From Prostheceraeus crozeri (lineage: Eukaryota; Platyhelminthes; Polycladida; Euryleptidae), in assembly GCA_907163375.1 (NCBI GenBank), contig CAJQUW010002218.1:1-64000 (forward strand): a stretch of 64,000 nt of DNA, in the 5' to 3' direction. This document shows positions 47,801 to 57,538 of the stretch, in pieces. Numbering within the stretch: position 1 is the stretch's first letter; every line of letters starts with the position of its first letter. Both the position numbers and the translations under genes were made by a program. The notes beneath the pieces are model-generated. The model did not search any database. It had not been told where the DNA came from and saw nothing but the letters and a program-made list of their open reading frames with translations.

Positions 47801-49154
47801 AAACGTCGGTGTGTATCAAGGATCTGTTCTTTCGCCTTGTTTGCTATTATTATGGACGTGGTGGCAGAGGAAGTTACGAATGGTGGACAAGCTTCGCTTT
47901 ATGCAAATGACTTCGTGCTGATGTTAGTCCTAGGAAGATTTAAAGGAGAGATGTGCTTAAGAATAGTGGCCTGAAGGAGAATGTACAGAAAACGATGTGT
48001 CCGTGTGGAGTTTGCGGGAAGGAGTCGGTGTGAACTCGATCCGATGTACTTACTGTCATAACTGGGGTACATGGACGTTGTTCAGGGAAAGAGGTGTGTT
48101 GACAAGAGCAATACAGGACTTTAAGTGCGAGACATGTGGAGATTGAGGAAGGCAAGAACTAAAAGGCTTCGTTTGGAGGATGACGGGCTGGAATATGCAA
48201 GCGAGTTTCCGTACTTGGGAGATCATTAGAACGATGCTGGTGGTGCCGAAAGGGTCGTAATCGTGCGAATAAAAGCAGCTTAGTTGAAGTTCAGGAGCTT
48301 GAGCGGTGTGTTGTGTACTAGAGGTATCTCTATGAAATGGAAATGCCTTGTGTACAAGGTGTGCGTTCGTGGTGTCCTGACATGCGGAGCAGAAGGACGT
48401 GAGCGTTGAAGACCGAATCTCTCCAGAGATAAGAAGCCACAGAATGATGGATGATGAGATTCATATCCGTTTTGACCCTTAGAGATAGAGTATGCAACCA
48501 GGAGATTGCAAGCAAACTGAAAGTGAATGAACTGGATGAACATCTGAGACGGAAGAGACTGAGGTGGTACGGACATGTCATGCGTCGAAAGGAAGACAAG
48601 GAGGTGAAGAAAGTTATGACAACCATAAATGCAGGAAGTTCCAGGAGAGGCCGACCAGCACGGAAGTGGATTAGTGTGATCGATAAGGATATGAAGAGAA
48701 GAAATGCTACCAAGGAGTTGTGTACAAAAAGAGATGAATGGAAAAGAAAAGCAGTGAAAGGTCTGCCCAAGCCCCGCTAGCGCGGAACTAATGCCAATAT
48801 AACAAAACGGATTGATTGACATACTAAGCAGCATTTGTTAGTTATTACAGGTGCATTAACTTTATCAATATGTCAGCAATGTGTCAATGTATTATTCCAA
48901 AAATCAGAGACCGTGGAACAAATTGTCTAAACAACAGCATTTGCTAAAAAAGCCTAAATTTCTCAGCAGGAATCCATAGAAAATGTCCGATATCTACTGA
49001 ATAATTGAAGCAATGATTTCATTGATCTTTTAAAACGATTGCATCTATGATTTTGAGTTTATGACTTCAATGAATTTTCTTCTACTTTCAGACTTTCAAT
49101 GTTGGCAAGCTTGGATGCATCGTCCGAGTTCTCACCAATAGAAAACGCGTGTGA
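32727..49154 (+). CDS. ARPC5: ARPC5, Arp2/3 complex subunit 5 (p16-Arc), complete four-exon gene
   Basis: Exons 32727-32866, 34311-34383, 38545-38718 and 49092-49154 join to a 149-residue protein (human ARPC5 is 151). All introns are GT-AG, in phases 2, 0 and 0. ARPC5 is the small alpha-helical subunit of the Arp2/3 complex, which nucleates branched actin filaments in the cytoplasm. It sits beside ARPC1 and ARPC4, and its flexible N-terminus helps hold the complex together. Hallmarks are FRKVNVDEYNEDSFVDE at the N-terminus, ALQLVLKNPPIGSKDQ, VLMSFKGSNIEEAVKTL, DYLMKYIYRAFENPSENN, LLTWHEK, and the C-terminus GCIVRVLTNRKRV, all family-typical. The start is the first ATG of the conserved N-terminus. 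A possible poly(A) signal AATAAA lies at 49315-49320. Intron 3 is 10.4 kb and filled with transposons. No disruption is seen, so the gene is probably functional. Confidence 0.96.
34311..34383 (+). CDS. ARPC5: ARPC5 exon 2
   Basis: Acceptor TTGTTTTCAG. It encodes GKNVEALQLVLKNPPIGSKD and QSMK, the first helix pair. Donor ATGAAG|GTAAAA, phase 0. Confidence 0.94.
34384..35355. other. ARPC5 intron 2, 5' part
   Basis: AT-rich intronic sequence without recognisable features, up to the Tigger insertion at 35358. Confidence 0.5.
35358..37685 (-). mobile_element. Tigger/pogo DNA transposon, nearly whole
   Basis: A 2,328-bp element in ARPC5 intron 2 flanked by TA (35356-35357 and 37686-37687). The inverted ends start CAGTCGAACCTCGTTAATTG and, from the other side, CAGTCGAGCCTCGTTAATCG. 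Subterminal CGATTAACGAGG motifs recur at 35395-35420 and 37550-37680. This matches the Tigger group of the Tc1/mariner superfamily, cut-and-paste at TA. Confidence 0.95.
35670..37201 (-). pseudogene. Tigger-like transposase (CENP-B HTH + DDE), one frameshift and one stop
   Basis: Starts at ATG 37201 with MPKNRVDLTLKQKAQLLKEL, a pogo/CENP-B-type helix-turn-helix, then a second HTH domain (HLSGPEIQAKAKRIA ... WLWRWKSRF). The DDE catalytic domain follows in another frame: DIFNADETGLYYRAVSDKG (first Asp), CLLVDNCSGHV (second Asp), then LIEPMDQGVIRNWKGHYR (third Asp). Its C-terminal tail is acidic (DDDIVIADEFDDEDLL), as is common in Tigger proteins. Two lesions are visible: a frameshift near 36785-36800 and a TAA at 36717-36719 between LPKNLSEF and DDDIF. 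All catalytic Asp are retained, so the copy is young. It lies antisense to the host gene. Confidence 0.92.
37688..38544. other. ARPC5 intron 2, 3' part
   Basis: Short frames on both strands (for example 37880-38410 minus) have no recognisable domain. It ends in a strong polypyrimidine tract (CTTTCTTTTTTTTAG) at the exon 3 acceptor. Confidence 0.5.
38545..38718 (+). CDS. ARPC5: ARPC5 exon 3
   Basis: 58 codons, DKAFQQVVRVLMSFKG to LLLTWHEK, the core helices of the subunit including YLMKYIYRAFE. Donor GAAAAG|GTAAGT, phase 0. Confidence 0.95.
39311..39500 (+). mobile_element. tRNA-derived SINE, family B, copy 1
   Basis: CAGCGCTGTGGCCTTGTGGT then AGAGTGTTCGCTCTG is an A-box region and GGTTCAAACCG a B-box. 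The distal part has CCACATGGAAGAAAAGTTCT, AATGTGCTTCG and AAACAAGGTTCA and is shared with the copy at 59725. It ends near a T-rich stretch. It lies in ARPC5 intron 3. Confidence 0.82.
40491..42361 (+). mobile_element. Tc1/mariner (IS630-like) transposon with 167-bp inverted ends
   Basis: A 1,871-bp element flanked by TA (40489-40490 and 42362-42363), inside ARPC5 intron 3. The inverted repeats 40491-40657 and 42195-42361 are almost identical. Each contains four spaced copies of a motif close to GTTGATGTCAA (with variants GCTGTTGTCAA, GTTGATGACAA, CTCGATGTCAA), probable transposase-binding sites. The transposase frame starts about 150 bp inside the left arm. Confidence 0.95.
40807..41844 (+). 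pseudogene. Tc1/mariner IS630-like transposase, disrupted
   Basis: ATG 40807 starts MSKRRIPDVDRNRLIDAYIS, a paired-like double helix-turn-helix (DYIDLADSLNVNQRSAYRII, then RKISPEMVNELISFIETKPT). The catalytic core has KTLVYTDECGFNLW (first Asp) and IVIIQDNAPSHKD (second Asp). The frame stops at 41575-41577 just after FSLPRYS. The next frame continues FLNITENAISCLKSAVKRQL (third acidic residue, Glu), and a C-terminal part follows (NDVARQQGITLQRLRLNI ... YMDRCREFEDILS). A small deletion/frameshift at about 41570 therefore separates the third catalytic residue, with a further frame change near 41645. The long, similar terminal repeats argue for recent activity. Confidence 0.9.
42364..43990. other. 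ARPC5 intron 3, with (AC)n microsatellite
   Basis: A CA dinucleotide run of about 12 units lies at 43006-43029. The interval 43600-43870 is strongly pyrimidine/T-rich, which gives spurious hydrophobic frames. No gene. Confidence 0.6.
43006..43029. repeat. (CA)n microsatellite
   Basis: An uninterrupted CA repeat of 12 units. Confidence 0.9.
43995..44380. repeat. tandem duplication of a palindrome-containing unit
   Basis: ACTGAGTAAGTAGGGTTGTC starts near 43998 and again near 44249, about 250 bp apart. About 130 bp downstream of each start is duplicated at roughly 85%. Each copy includes a palindrome around ATTAGACGGCCTTAATTG (44331-44370 in copy 2; degenerate in copy 1). Between them lies another hairpin, GGATGTCTATGAAGCATAGA paired with TTTCTATGTTTCATAAACATCC. 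No coding capacity. Confidence 0.7.
44427..44518. repeat. near-perfect hairpin with CpG-rich loop
   Basis: The arms CATTACCTTTCAAATGATCA...CCTAAATCGTC and their complement meet at GGCGCTACGCGCC. The stem is about 42 bp with a 5-6 nt loop. A MITE-like fold-back or cruciform-forming palindrome. Confidence 0.75.
45860..48825 (+). mobile_element. RTE-like LINE, broken, in ARPC5 intron 3
   Basis: An endonuclease (APE type) and reverse transcriptase can be followed in plus-strand pieces. Endonuclease: MSGKAREVADVLRRRRIEVC and FQEVRFKERR at 45917-46010, then YVPKVGRSQ, YVILGDLNGHV and GGKGFGDRNTEGKAIL at 46195-46540. The usual IDY catalytic segment reads TANYMLL, so the nuclease is dead. Reverse transcriptase: YRAIKLLEHSMKIVGKILER, then LTFLDLEKAFDTVSKKLIEH, VGVYQGSVLSPCLFA and, where YADD is expected, SLYANDFVLML. 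C-terminal region 48451-48780: RLRWYGHVMRRKEDKEVKKV, RRGRPARKWI, KRKAVKGLPKPR. At least five frame changes or stops lie between these blocks. The endonuclease resembles the RTE-derived CFDP2 domain. It is an old, near-full-length copy in the host gene's sense orientation. Confidence 0.88.
49092..49154 (+). CDS. ARPC5: ARPC5 exon 4 (terminal coding exon)
   Basis: Acceptor TCTACTTTCAG. It encodes TFNVGKLGCIVRVLTNRKRV and TGA. The invariant GCIVRVLTxRK tail of ARPC5 makes this assignment firm despite the 10.4-kb intron before it. Confidence 0.95.
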   Translation, partial: TFNVGKLGCIVRVLTNRKRV

Positions 49155-50083
49155 ATTCTCTCGATGTCGTGAAATATCGATAGCAGATACTTCAATTGTT
49201 CCATTGATCGAAGACGCAAACTAGGCTCGATATGTATATACTCTTTTTCGCTACACGCTTCCTTATCATGAACTGACTTGTCCAATTGAACTCATCATTT
49301 TTTGATCGATTATGAATAAATTTCACTCAGCGAAGTACCTGTGCAGTTTTTTTCATTTTTCACCTTTATTCATCAAATATCAGATTACTAAATATCAGAA
49401 ATGTGTGGGCTCTCGGTTTTGTTTCATCAGAAATCTTGTTCTAAAACCTTCAGCTATCTTACATAACATTAGATATTTCGAAAGTATTTTTTCCTAAAAG
49501 CGCCTGACAGCTGTAGCTAGGATGTTTATAACCTGGCATTTATCTTTTCCGCATAATGATAGGCTACTTGAAGCATTATCACCCGGAAGCTGGTGATAGA
49601 TCGGGTCTCATTAATATTTTCCGTTTAGTAATGGATTCAGAACTATCTAAATTATTTTGTTCTATTGCAAATTTGTCGTATTTTATTTGAATAAATCGGT
49701 TGAAGACTATCTGATACTTTTGATCAATTGACTAAATCTGACAAAAATGGTTGGAATTCGGAATGGTTCAAGAAATGCAATAAATTCATGGATTGACTCC
49801 TGAAGCTTGGTAGAAGATAAAGCTCATGCCTCAAAGGTCTGGACTGCCTTAATCAATAACTCATTTAGCAGTCATTCGTTTCTCATTGCATCCTCTTTCG
49901 TTTGTGACACTTTAGTTGAATTAGAAAGAATCTCGTGCGCGAATTTAGGAAGAGGACGTCAGCAGCTCTCACAATATAAAGGCTAAAATTTAATTTTAGG
50001 GAAAAACATTTCATTTTGTCTCTTTTTTTCAAGCGGTGACTTGAGATGGTGTTGACCATGGTGCGAGGGAGGTTACCCATTTT
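49155..50083. other. ARPC5 3' UTR and downstream DNA
   Basis: AATAAA at 49315-49320 is the nearest candidate poly(A) signal. Nothing else is recognisable. Confidence 0.45.
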
Positions 50084-50270
50084 TATCTCCAAAGTGCTCA
50101 TGGTAGAACAAAGTAGGTATCCGGACTCTCGATAAACGTTTATTGGTCTATGAGTAAAAAAAGACAGTGCCTTCGGCGTCCGCAGCGCCTCGATCGGCCT
50201 TTCTTAACTCATGACTTAAGATAAGCTTAGAAACGTTTATAGAATGTTCTGCCTTGAGCACTTTGGAGAT
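50084..50270. mobile_element. small fold-back element (187 bp)
   Basis: The ends ATCTCCAAAGTGCTCATGGT and, inverted, CTTGAGCACTTTGGAGAT form terminal repeats of about 26 bp. A second inner pair (TATGAGTAAAAAAAG / CTTTCTTAACTCATGA) flanks a CpG-rich loop, CGGCGTCCGCAGCGCCTCG. No coding capacity. It resembles a MITE of unassigned family. Confidence 0.65.
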
Positions 50271-52331
50271 GTCAGACAGGGATATAGAGGTAGGCCCTAT
50301 ATATCCCTGATGTGAGATAGCGCATTTTCACAATAGTGTTTGAAGTGTGGTAAATTAGCAGTGGCAATTGCCACTACTTCGGTAATTTAAATTACCGATT
50401 GTTAGCGGTTTCCTGATTATATTTTGCTACGACGAAATTTCCAATGCAGTCACAAGTTATAACTGCCTTTATAATTTGCATATCGATAGTTTGAGAATAG
50501 CCTACGGTTGAGGCATATGAAACTTCTTTTGATATTCACATTAGGTAGCCTTGAATTGAATGCCATATAGGCTACTTAAATTTAATAAGTGCTACTGGCC
50601 TACCGGTTGACACGTGCGCATAAAGAGGAAGTTGACCTACATATAGGTCAGGCTTAGGCCTTGTATGTTTTTGACATAGCATTTCTTATTGATTCGGGAA
50701 ATGAATATGCTGCAGGGCGCACAGCTACTTCCATAATTCAAGGATGGACCAACCCCTGGCAGTACCAAAGAATGCTTGAATTTTTCAAATTCTACGATCG
50801 TTGCTGTCTCTCCAACACGCATTTGAAATCTTCTAATTCTGGCTTCTCATTGGTTGAGACGATCGCTATAATTGTTTTCTCATTAATGCCTTTAATCACT
50901 TAATTTTTCAAGTCTACGCTGTTTATGATGCGATAGTCTTGCATATTTTTGCAATTACTAGAAATACCATCCTCGAAAATATTGAAGACGATTTCGTTCG
51001 CAACCCACTGAGTCAATTTCGTTCCTCAAGTTTCAGTAGAAGTTGTTGTCGTCGTTACTTTCTATCTGAATCACTTGACGTATTCGCATTAGCATAAAAA
51101 AATTTTCAATTTTGCTACTTTTGTATTGTTTTACATGCCTGACCAACATTCAAATTTTCTGTGAAAATCAAGTAAATGTTGTTACTTAATTGACAGTCGC
51201 ATTGCGTTTATCGATAAATATATGAAAACGTTTTTGCAATCAAGTTCCTCATCAAGAAATTGAAATGAATGTGAATTCGTTAAATCAGTTAATTGAATTT
51301 GTCGACGTCAAACTGAAGGATTTAGAAGCTCCATGGTTAATGGTGTGAATGTAACCAAATTTGCTTTGGTCAGGGCAAGAATTCGTCCTGCACTTGGAAG
51401 CCTGTCATAAACCATATTTCAGAAGATAGGCACATCATATTATGAACAATAACTAAAATGCGATGCGTTGGACAGATTCATTCAGTATACAGGCCTCGGA
51501 CCATGTTTCTTAACTTGAGACGGTATGTACAGGTTCTTGTTTAGCTAAGAAAATTGGAACATGATTTTCACAAAGAATTGCTTCACAAAAACCATGGAAA
51601 TTTCATTTAAGGTTTGTTTAAAACTTTTTTTCAACACAACTTTTTCATTCCTTGACGATAAACTTCAGCGTGTTGATCGATCTTTGGATCTAGGTAGCGA
51701 CACGGAAAATTTGGCAGCTCCATTATTTTTTAGGGAGATAGTAAACTAAGGCAAAAATCATAAAAAGAACAAAATTCATTTCTTGAAACAATGTTGTCTC
51801 CTTGACTCTAAATTTGCTACGCATCAAATAGATTGACAGCTACTTCTTACATTGACAGCTAGTTTGGATTTCCGCTTATAGAAAGTATAAAGATTTGCAT
51901 TGCATAGTTCACAAAATACTATAAATTTTGCGTGCTGCAACATGAAATTGCGCAATTTTGAAACGCAGTTTCATGTTAAGCTAATTTATTTCGAAAATTT
52001 AACCAAAATATTTATTTAGTAAATTGAGTTTAATTAGATGCTAAATTATCATGCCATCGGTAAATTAGATATCAAATGTCTTAAGACTTTTTCATACGAA
52101 CAGTCCAGTTAGATAATATTACCTGTCATTGCTTATTTAGGCTGCTGTTCTGTAGAATTTCTACTTCTTTTCCATCACTATCTGACCATTCAAATCTTGA
52201 CTTTAATTTTAGACAATCAAGATTAAAGCAGATGGCCTAATTAGGCTGAGATAAAACGCTGCCTATAACCATTTTTTGCCGTCAAACTTTCATTATTAAT
52301 CACAATTTATATGAAAAAGAATTAAACGTCA
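50271..52331. other. gene-free AT-rich DNA
   Basis: No recognisable exons or repeats. Short frames (50661-50903, 51561-51749) lack motifs. Confidence 0.4.
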
Positions 52332-53714
52332 ACCCCATCAGGACCGGGCAATTTTTAGCGTCGTAGGACGGGGGGGGCACCTTATGCCCCATCCTCAAAT
52401 TTTCCATGTTCCGATGGATAAAACTTTTTGAAAATGTGGTTATGAAATATTTCGAGTCTCTTTTTTCGAATGGTAGTGCCTACTTTGTATGATTCGAAAA
52501 TCTTCATACCAAAGATTCAAATTCAAAATTTGTATTTTCAATTTTTTTTCCTTTTTCATGAATCTATGCATATTTTTTTGACTCTTCAAAAATTGTTCAT
52601 TACATTAAAGTAAAGATTTTATGCAAACTTTAACTGAAGTATATTTATATGGTGTTATAAGCATAATATTCTGCGTCAATTTTAGTGCTATAAATAGCAA
52701 TTTGAAATTTGAACGTATAAATAATGTATTTTCATGTATTAGTGCATTTTTCTGTATATGACATACGTCTCGTTGTAGTGACTTATTCGCAATATAAACA
52801 AGGTTATCATTCATTCCGAATGCAATCTTTCGAATGATTATACGTATTTTGCATTATTCTATGGGTTTCATATCTAACAACTCTTATCAAAACCGCAGAT
52901 TTTCACATTTTGCATTTACATGTACATGTATGCATTAGGCCTACATGTACGTACAATCCAGTGGCGATTTCTCAGGGTAATTAAGGTAAACAGTGTTTAC
53001 CTCAACAGTAAGCAGTGGCGCTGGCTAAGAAGTATGTCGCCACAAATCAACCATTGATTCCATTCCCTTATATACTTACTTCGAGTAAGACAAATTTGAT
53101 CTTCGTTGGAATTATGTAATTTTGACTGCAATAATCCGATGTTCACCTATAAATCTTCGATTTGTTTTGGATGAGTCGATGAAATAGTCTTGATGTACAC
53201 TAATCCCAGAAATATGTGTCACCTTCTAATATAAGCAAATGTACACGCACCAAACCTCTTACCATAATGTAATAAATGTTTTTAATATGTACCTGCTGTT
53301 TGCCTATTGATTGAGTTTAATAGGCTTAGGTGTTTACCTGGGAATGAGAGACAATGATCGCCTCTGGTACAATCATGCATGTACAATGTACATGTACTCA
53401 TTTTGGGAGATAAAATGAATGTGTGTGTTAACTATCTTGAATTGCACATGCATAAGCATCATGTAAAGAATGATACAGAAACATTGTATCAATAATAATC
53501 AATGCTATTCAAAATAAAAACATCAATTTTCTAAAAAGTACTTTTAAAAATGACCTTTAAAATTGACCTTTTAGTAACTCGATTTTGCCCAAATTTTTAC
53601 TGAAAGTTTAACATACATACAAACTAAAAGTCACAAAAAATTGAACTTTTGTCTGACTTATTTTAGGAGATATAAAAAGAAGTTGATAAGAGGGCCCCGC
53701 GGTCCTGATAGGGT
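52332..53714. mobile_element. non-autonomous piggyBac-like element (1.38 kb)
   Basis: The inverted ends ACCCCATCAGGACCG (left) and CGGTCCTGATAGGGT (right, complementary) are followed inside by GC-rich GGGGGGGCACCTTATGCCCC on the left and GGGCCCCGCGG on the right. Flanks read TCAA and TAAG, only loosely like the TTAA of piggyBac, so the superfamily is tentative. The interior is AT-rich without a transposase and is interrupted by the hAT MITE at 52959-53366. Confidence 0.6.
52959..53366. mobile_element. hAT MITE nested in the preceding element
   Basis: 408 bp, flanked by an exact 8-bp duplication GTACAATC (52951-52958 and 53367-53374). The ends CAGTGGCGATTTCTCAGGG (left) and CAGAGGCGATCATTGTCTCT (right, inverted) carry the hAT-typical CAGNGGCG terminus, and GGTAAACA recurs near both ends. 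No transposase. It is younger than its host element. Confidence 0.93.
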
Positions 53715-56700
53715 AAGCAAAATTCAAACCTTCACCAGAATCAGATTAAGCCAAACGTGCATTTGGTTAAATTCAGAGCATATTGGTGCTCCATTTAAAG
53801 TTATAAGGACATGAATATAAATTACCGGCAAGTTACCAGAAATCTACCGGTAAGGTAGCTTAAAGTAAATAACCGGTTATTTCAAACACTACAATTGAAA
53901 CAGCTTTTGAAGTTGCCGATTCAATTTCATACATGCAAGTTTTTCTATTAAAGGAACGATGTAGTCTATAAAAACTAAAAATACCAATGTCAACAAAGAG
54001 CGCAAAATCTTTGTACTTTTTGATTCTAATTTAGACAGAACCACGGCTCAAAAAGCCATGCTTACTGGATTTTTGCTATTTTGCTTTTTTGATTTTAGTA
54101 GAGGCCTCATACTCTTGTGCAGTAATCATATGTTTTAAAAGGGAACTTTTTATCTGTGTCAAGGACAAGGATATCAGTGCACCAGATTTAAGAATATTGT
54201 TGGTCTTAAAAAGACATAATTTGTTACAGCCCATATCATTTTTATGACAAATAATGTAGCACCGTTCATAGTTGGATGCTGTAGATAAGTAAATATCTAG
54301 CTAAGCGCAACAATTAGGCCTATAAAGCGTCAACTTTCAAACTCCAATTTGAAATTAAACAAAAATAAAGCATTGAATGCAATTTGTCGATCAATAAAAC
54401 AATTAGCTATAAATGAATTATGAGCAAACGTTTCATGCAGATAAAGTCTTCAGAGATGATTCATAACAAAATTGATCACAGCATGGAAGCGCATCGCAAT
54501 GAGTACAGTGCTGATGAAATCAATCTAAAATTGCATCTTTTCCTGCAGGCTTGCCTCAAGATTTGTAATTTATAACTGAAAATATACAACGCAGAGACTA
54601 TGGGGTTGTCCTGCAAAGCGGCATTTGTTTAAGCGTTCATAAAATATAGGATATGCTCATTTACTATCTTGTGGTTAAGCTTCCACGCTCGTGCAGGATT
54701 TTTAGATTTTGGGCCCTTCCGACTGAGATTTCGGGATATCCCCTGCGAAAATTCTCAACCCAAGCTGGCTCAGCAGTCCACTTCATTTCATTCGAAAACT
54801 AATTATGCATGTTGTTTTGCATTTAATTCATAGATGTACACTTGAATAAACTCTATTGTATAAGAGCGAATCCAATATCGCAAAAGCGGATATTGTTTTA
54901 GCTGACTGTTCTTCATCGGTTTTTGATCGGTCTTAGTGATGAAGCCGAAGAACACATGATGTGAATTATGGAAGACGTTAGGAGACATTGTTTCATCAGA
55001 GAGCTATTGGCATTTCGCAACGGCTGACAGTAAGAATAAATACTAAGAAATTTTCGTTTAATGTCCTTTTACAGCTTCTATTATGTTCTGCATTATTAAA
55101 CATTTGACATCAAGAACGTTCCACTGACTTTTAGATATATTACGGATACGCAACAACGCATGATAAATTTGTCACATTTGATTTTTACATGCAATAGCTT
55201 TCAAGAATTTGAGTCATGCTAGGGAGTGTTCACAGAGAAAGTGGCCAAAGGTGCAGTTTCTTAATCAGCTGGATATATCAGAAATCAGTGCATTCACTGT
55301 AATTAACTTATAATAATCCTTTGCCCAGTCATACTCGCCCATCTTGAAACAGATGCGACAGCTTTAAAGAGCGTTTGCCAGATGCTTGAAATTGAGTGTA
55401 ACATACGTTGTTATAATTTCCCTCGTGGAACAATTTTATCGACTGCGAGCGGCATGTTACGGCAAAGACAGTACATAGAATGTCAGAGATGCCGCGATAC
55501 TGAAAACAGTCAAGAAGCCGCAATATATTGGAATTTGCAATTTAAATTAAATTAAGTATCAATGTAGCTACTTTTATTGCAATTTAAATTAGAAAGAAAA
55601 AGTGTTTTGAATGCAAGAACTCAGTTTGTGGCAACTATATGTTCATTGTTCACGTTATCGATAAAAAATGTTTAGAATGAAAAGTCTTTTTGAAACATAG
55701 TTTGATTGAATCATATTTTGTGAAATCTTTGACCCATTATGAAAATGTACATAAGAGTATGCGATAAAATTTGGCTTACATGTGATCCAAACTAAAACTA
55801 AAAGATTCTTATTATACTATCAAAATCTATATTAAGAGAAAAATATTTCACAAATAGTACACATGTAAATGAAAATTATATGTAAATGAATAATAATACA
55901 TAATAATAATAATACATCATCTACACTGAATTACAAATTGTCACTGTCATTATCTATATCCAACAAATATGTACATATGCCACAGGTCATTGATTGTCGC
56001 AGTTCCATAGTTCGTTATTCAATAGTCTTATAGCTCACAGTTCACTATCATCCTATATCTCCTTAAAATTGATGGTGGCACACGGGAGGTTCTTCATTTT
56101 AAGTTTTGTTTCACAAAATTAAAACTGCGCTCCCTTTCTTTTTAAGCCGAAGTTACATTGATTGATTTAAAAGAAATACAGATGAGACGGGTCGACCGGT
56201 CTCTGCACTCAGTGCCTATATCTCCTTAGTTTTTCTGTATTGCTACCGTTGACATGTTTGGTTGGTTCCACTCTGTTTTGTTGCAGATGACGATCCTTTT
56301 CTGTTGTAAACTGTTTTTGATGTTGACTGATCTCGTTACTTGACGTTCCATTGCACTGTTATGATATACACTTGTTACACTCATTGAAAATAACAGTGAT
56401 AATTTGAAATTCAGTGTAGAGATTTCAAATGATGTAGCATTTGATTTCCAAAAAACTTTGACTTAGGATTTCTTTATATCGCAATGGACAAGGCCAGATC
56501 GGTGAAATATATTTTGACAAATTACATTAATTTTTGTGCGTAGAAAGACTGAAAAATGATATTATTTAAATAATTTCCACTTATAAACAAAAAAAAGACA
56601 TTTATTGTCGTGATAAATTATCATCACTGCGAGGTAGTTCTAAATTTTACCAGACCTGGTGGTCCGAAAGTTCAATACTCTAACCCATGCCGATTCATCA

Positions 56701-57470
56701 TTATACTGTACATAGACCTAAATGTATATCATCACATTTCTCGAATTTAACCCGAAACTGAGTGACTATTTTTATATTTTAAGTGCGGATTCTATTTGGG
56801 GGTGAGCTCCACTTGAAGGCGGTTGGAATGAATGAATTTTTGAGCTTGTGATTTACCTCCCGATATTTTAGTAATTAAATACAGACATTGTGTGCTTTGT
56901 TGATGAGTCGCAATGCGAAAGGGAAGAAATAGAACAGAAAAAAAGAAAACAGTGTCGTGGAACTCGAGACACAAGACTTGCAGGAAACATAATCAGTGGC
57001 CTAGGTGATGACGCAAGAAATGACCATTTTGATTTTACTTAACATCTTTTATCTCCAGGAACATTAGTTGAGCTATTATCGATTCTATCATTTTCTTTCA
57101 TTTTGATAAAGAGTGTGCTCCCTTTTTAAGATAGCCTAATAACGAAAATAGATTTCTTAATCAAGCAGCTTTTTAATTGGGTGTCGCAGCCCCTGCCGCC
57201 TGGTATCGGCACCTGTGCCTATATTTTACATAGCTCCACCGCTCCCACTTTAAAAATCTTGCCTACGTCCCTGCTGGTGACAAACTTCACTGATTTGCCA
57301 AATACTCGTGAAATTCTACTTTCCTCTCTCCCCTTCTTTCTGCTGTCGAATTTTACATTGGCATTAGTGATAGACCAATTAGAATGCATTGGATTTCGAT
57401 TATTCTTTCCTGATTGCATTCGAATAAATTTGTTTCTTATTTATGACTATTAATCAAATGCATCAGCTCA
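53715..57470. other. gene-free AT-rich DNA
   Basis: There is a short AATAAT-rich stretch near 55890-55915. No genes recognised. Confidence 0.4.
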
Positions 57471-57473
57471 TCA

Positions 57474-57484
57474 GCTTATATATG
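57474..57484 (+). promoter_or_regulatory. possible TATA box of the class C GPCR gene
   Basis: CTTATATATGC lies about 55-65 bp before the ATG at 57539. A transcription start about 30 bp downstream would leave a short 5' UTR. This is positional inference only. Confidence 0.4.
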
Positions 57485-57538
57485 CAGTGTCAGTGTAGCA
57501 TCACTTAGTTGGCCCTATATTTGCTATCTGAAGTCAAT

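Noticed and set aside
57185-57285. hAT MITE end (CAGGGACGTAGGCAAGATTT on minus)
   Set aside because: One suggestive end only; no matching second end or duplication was found.
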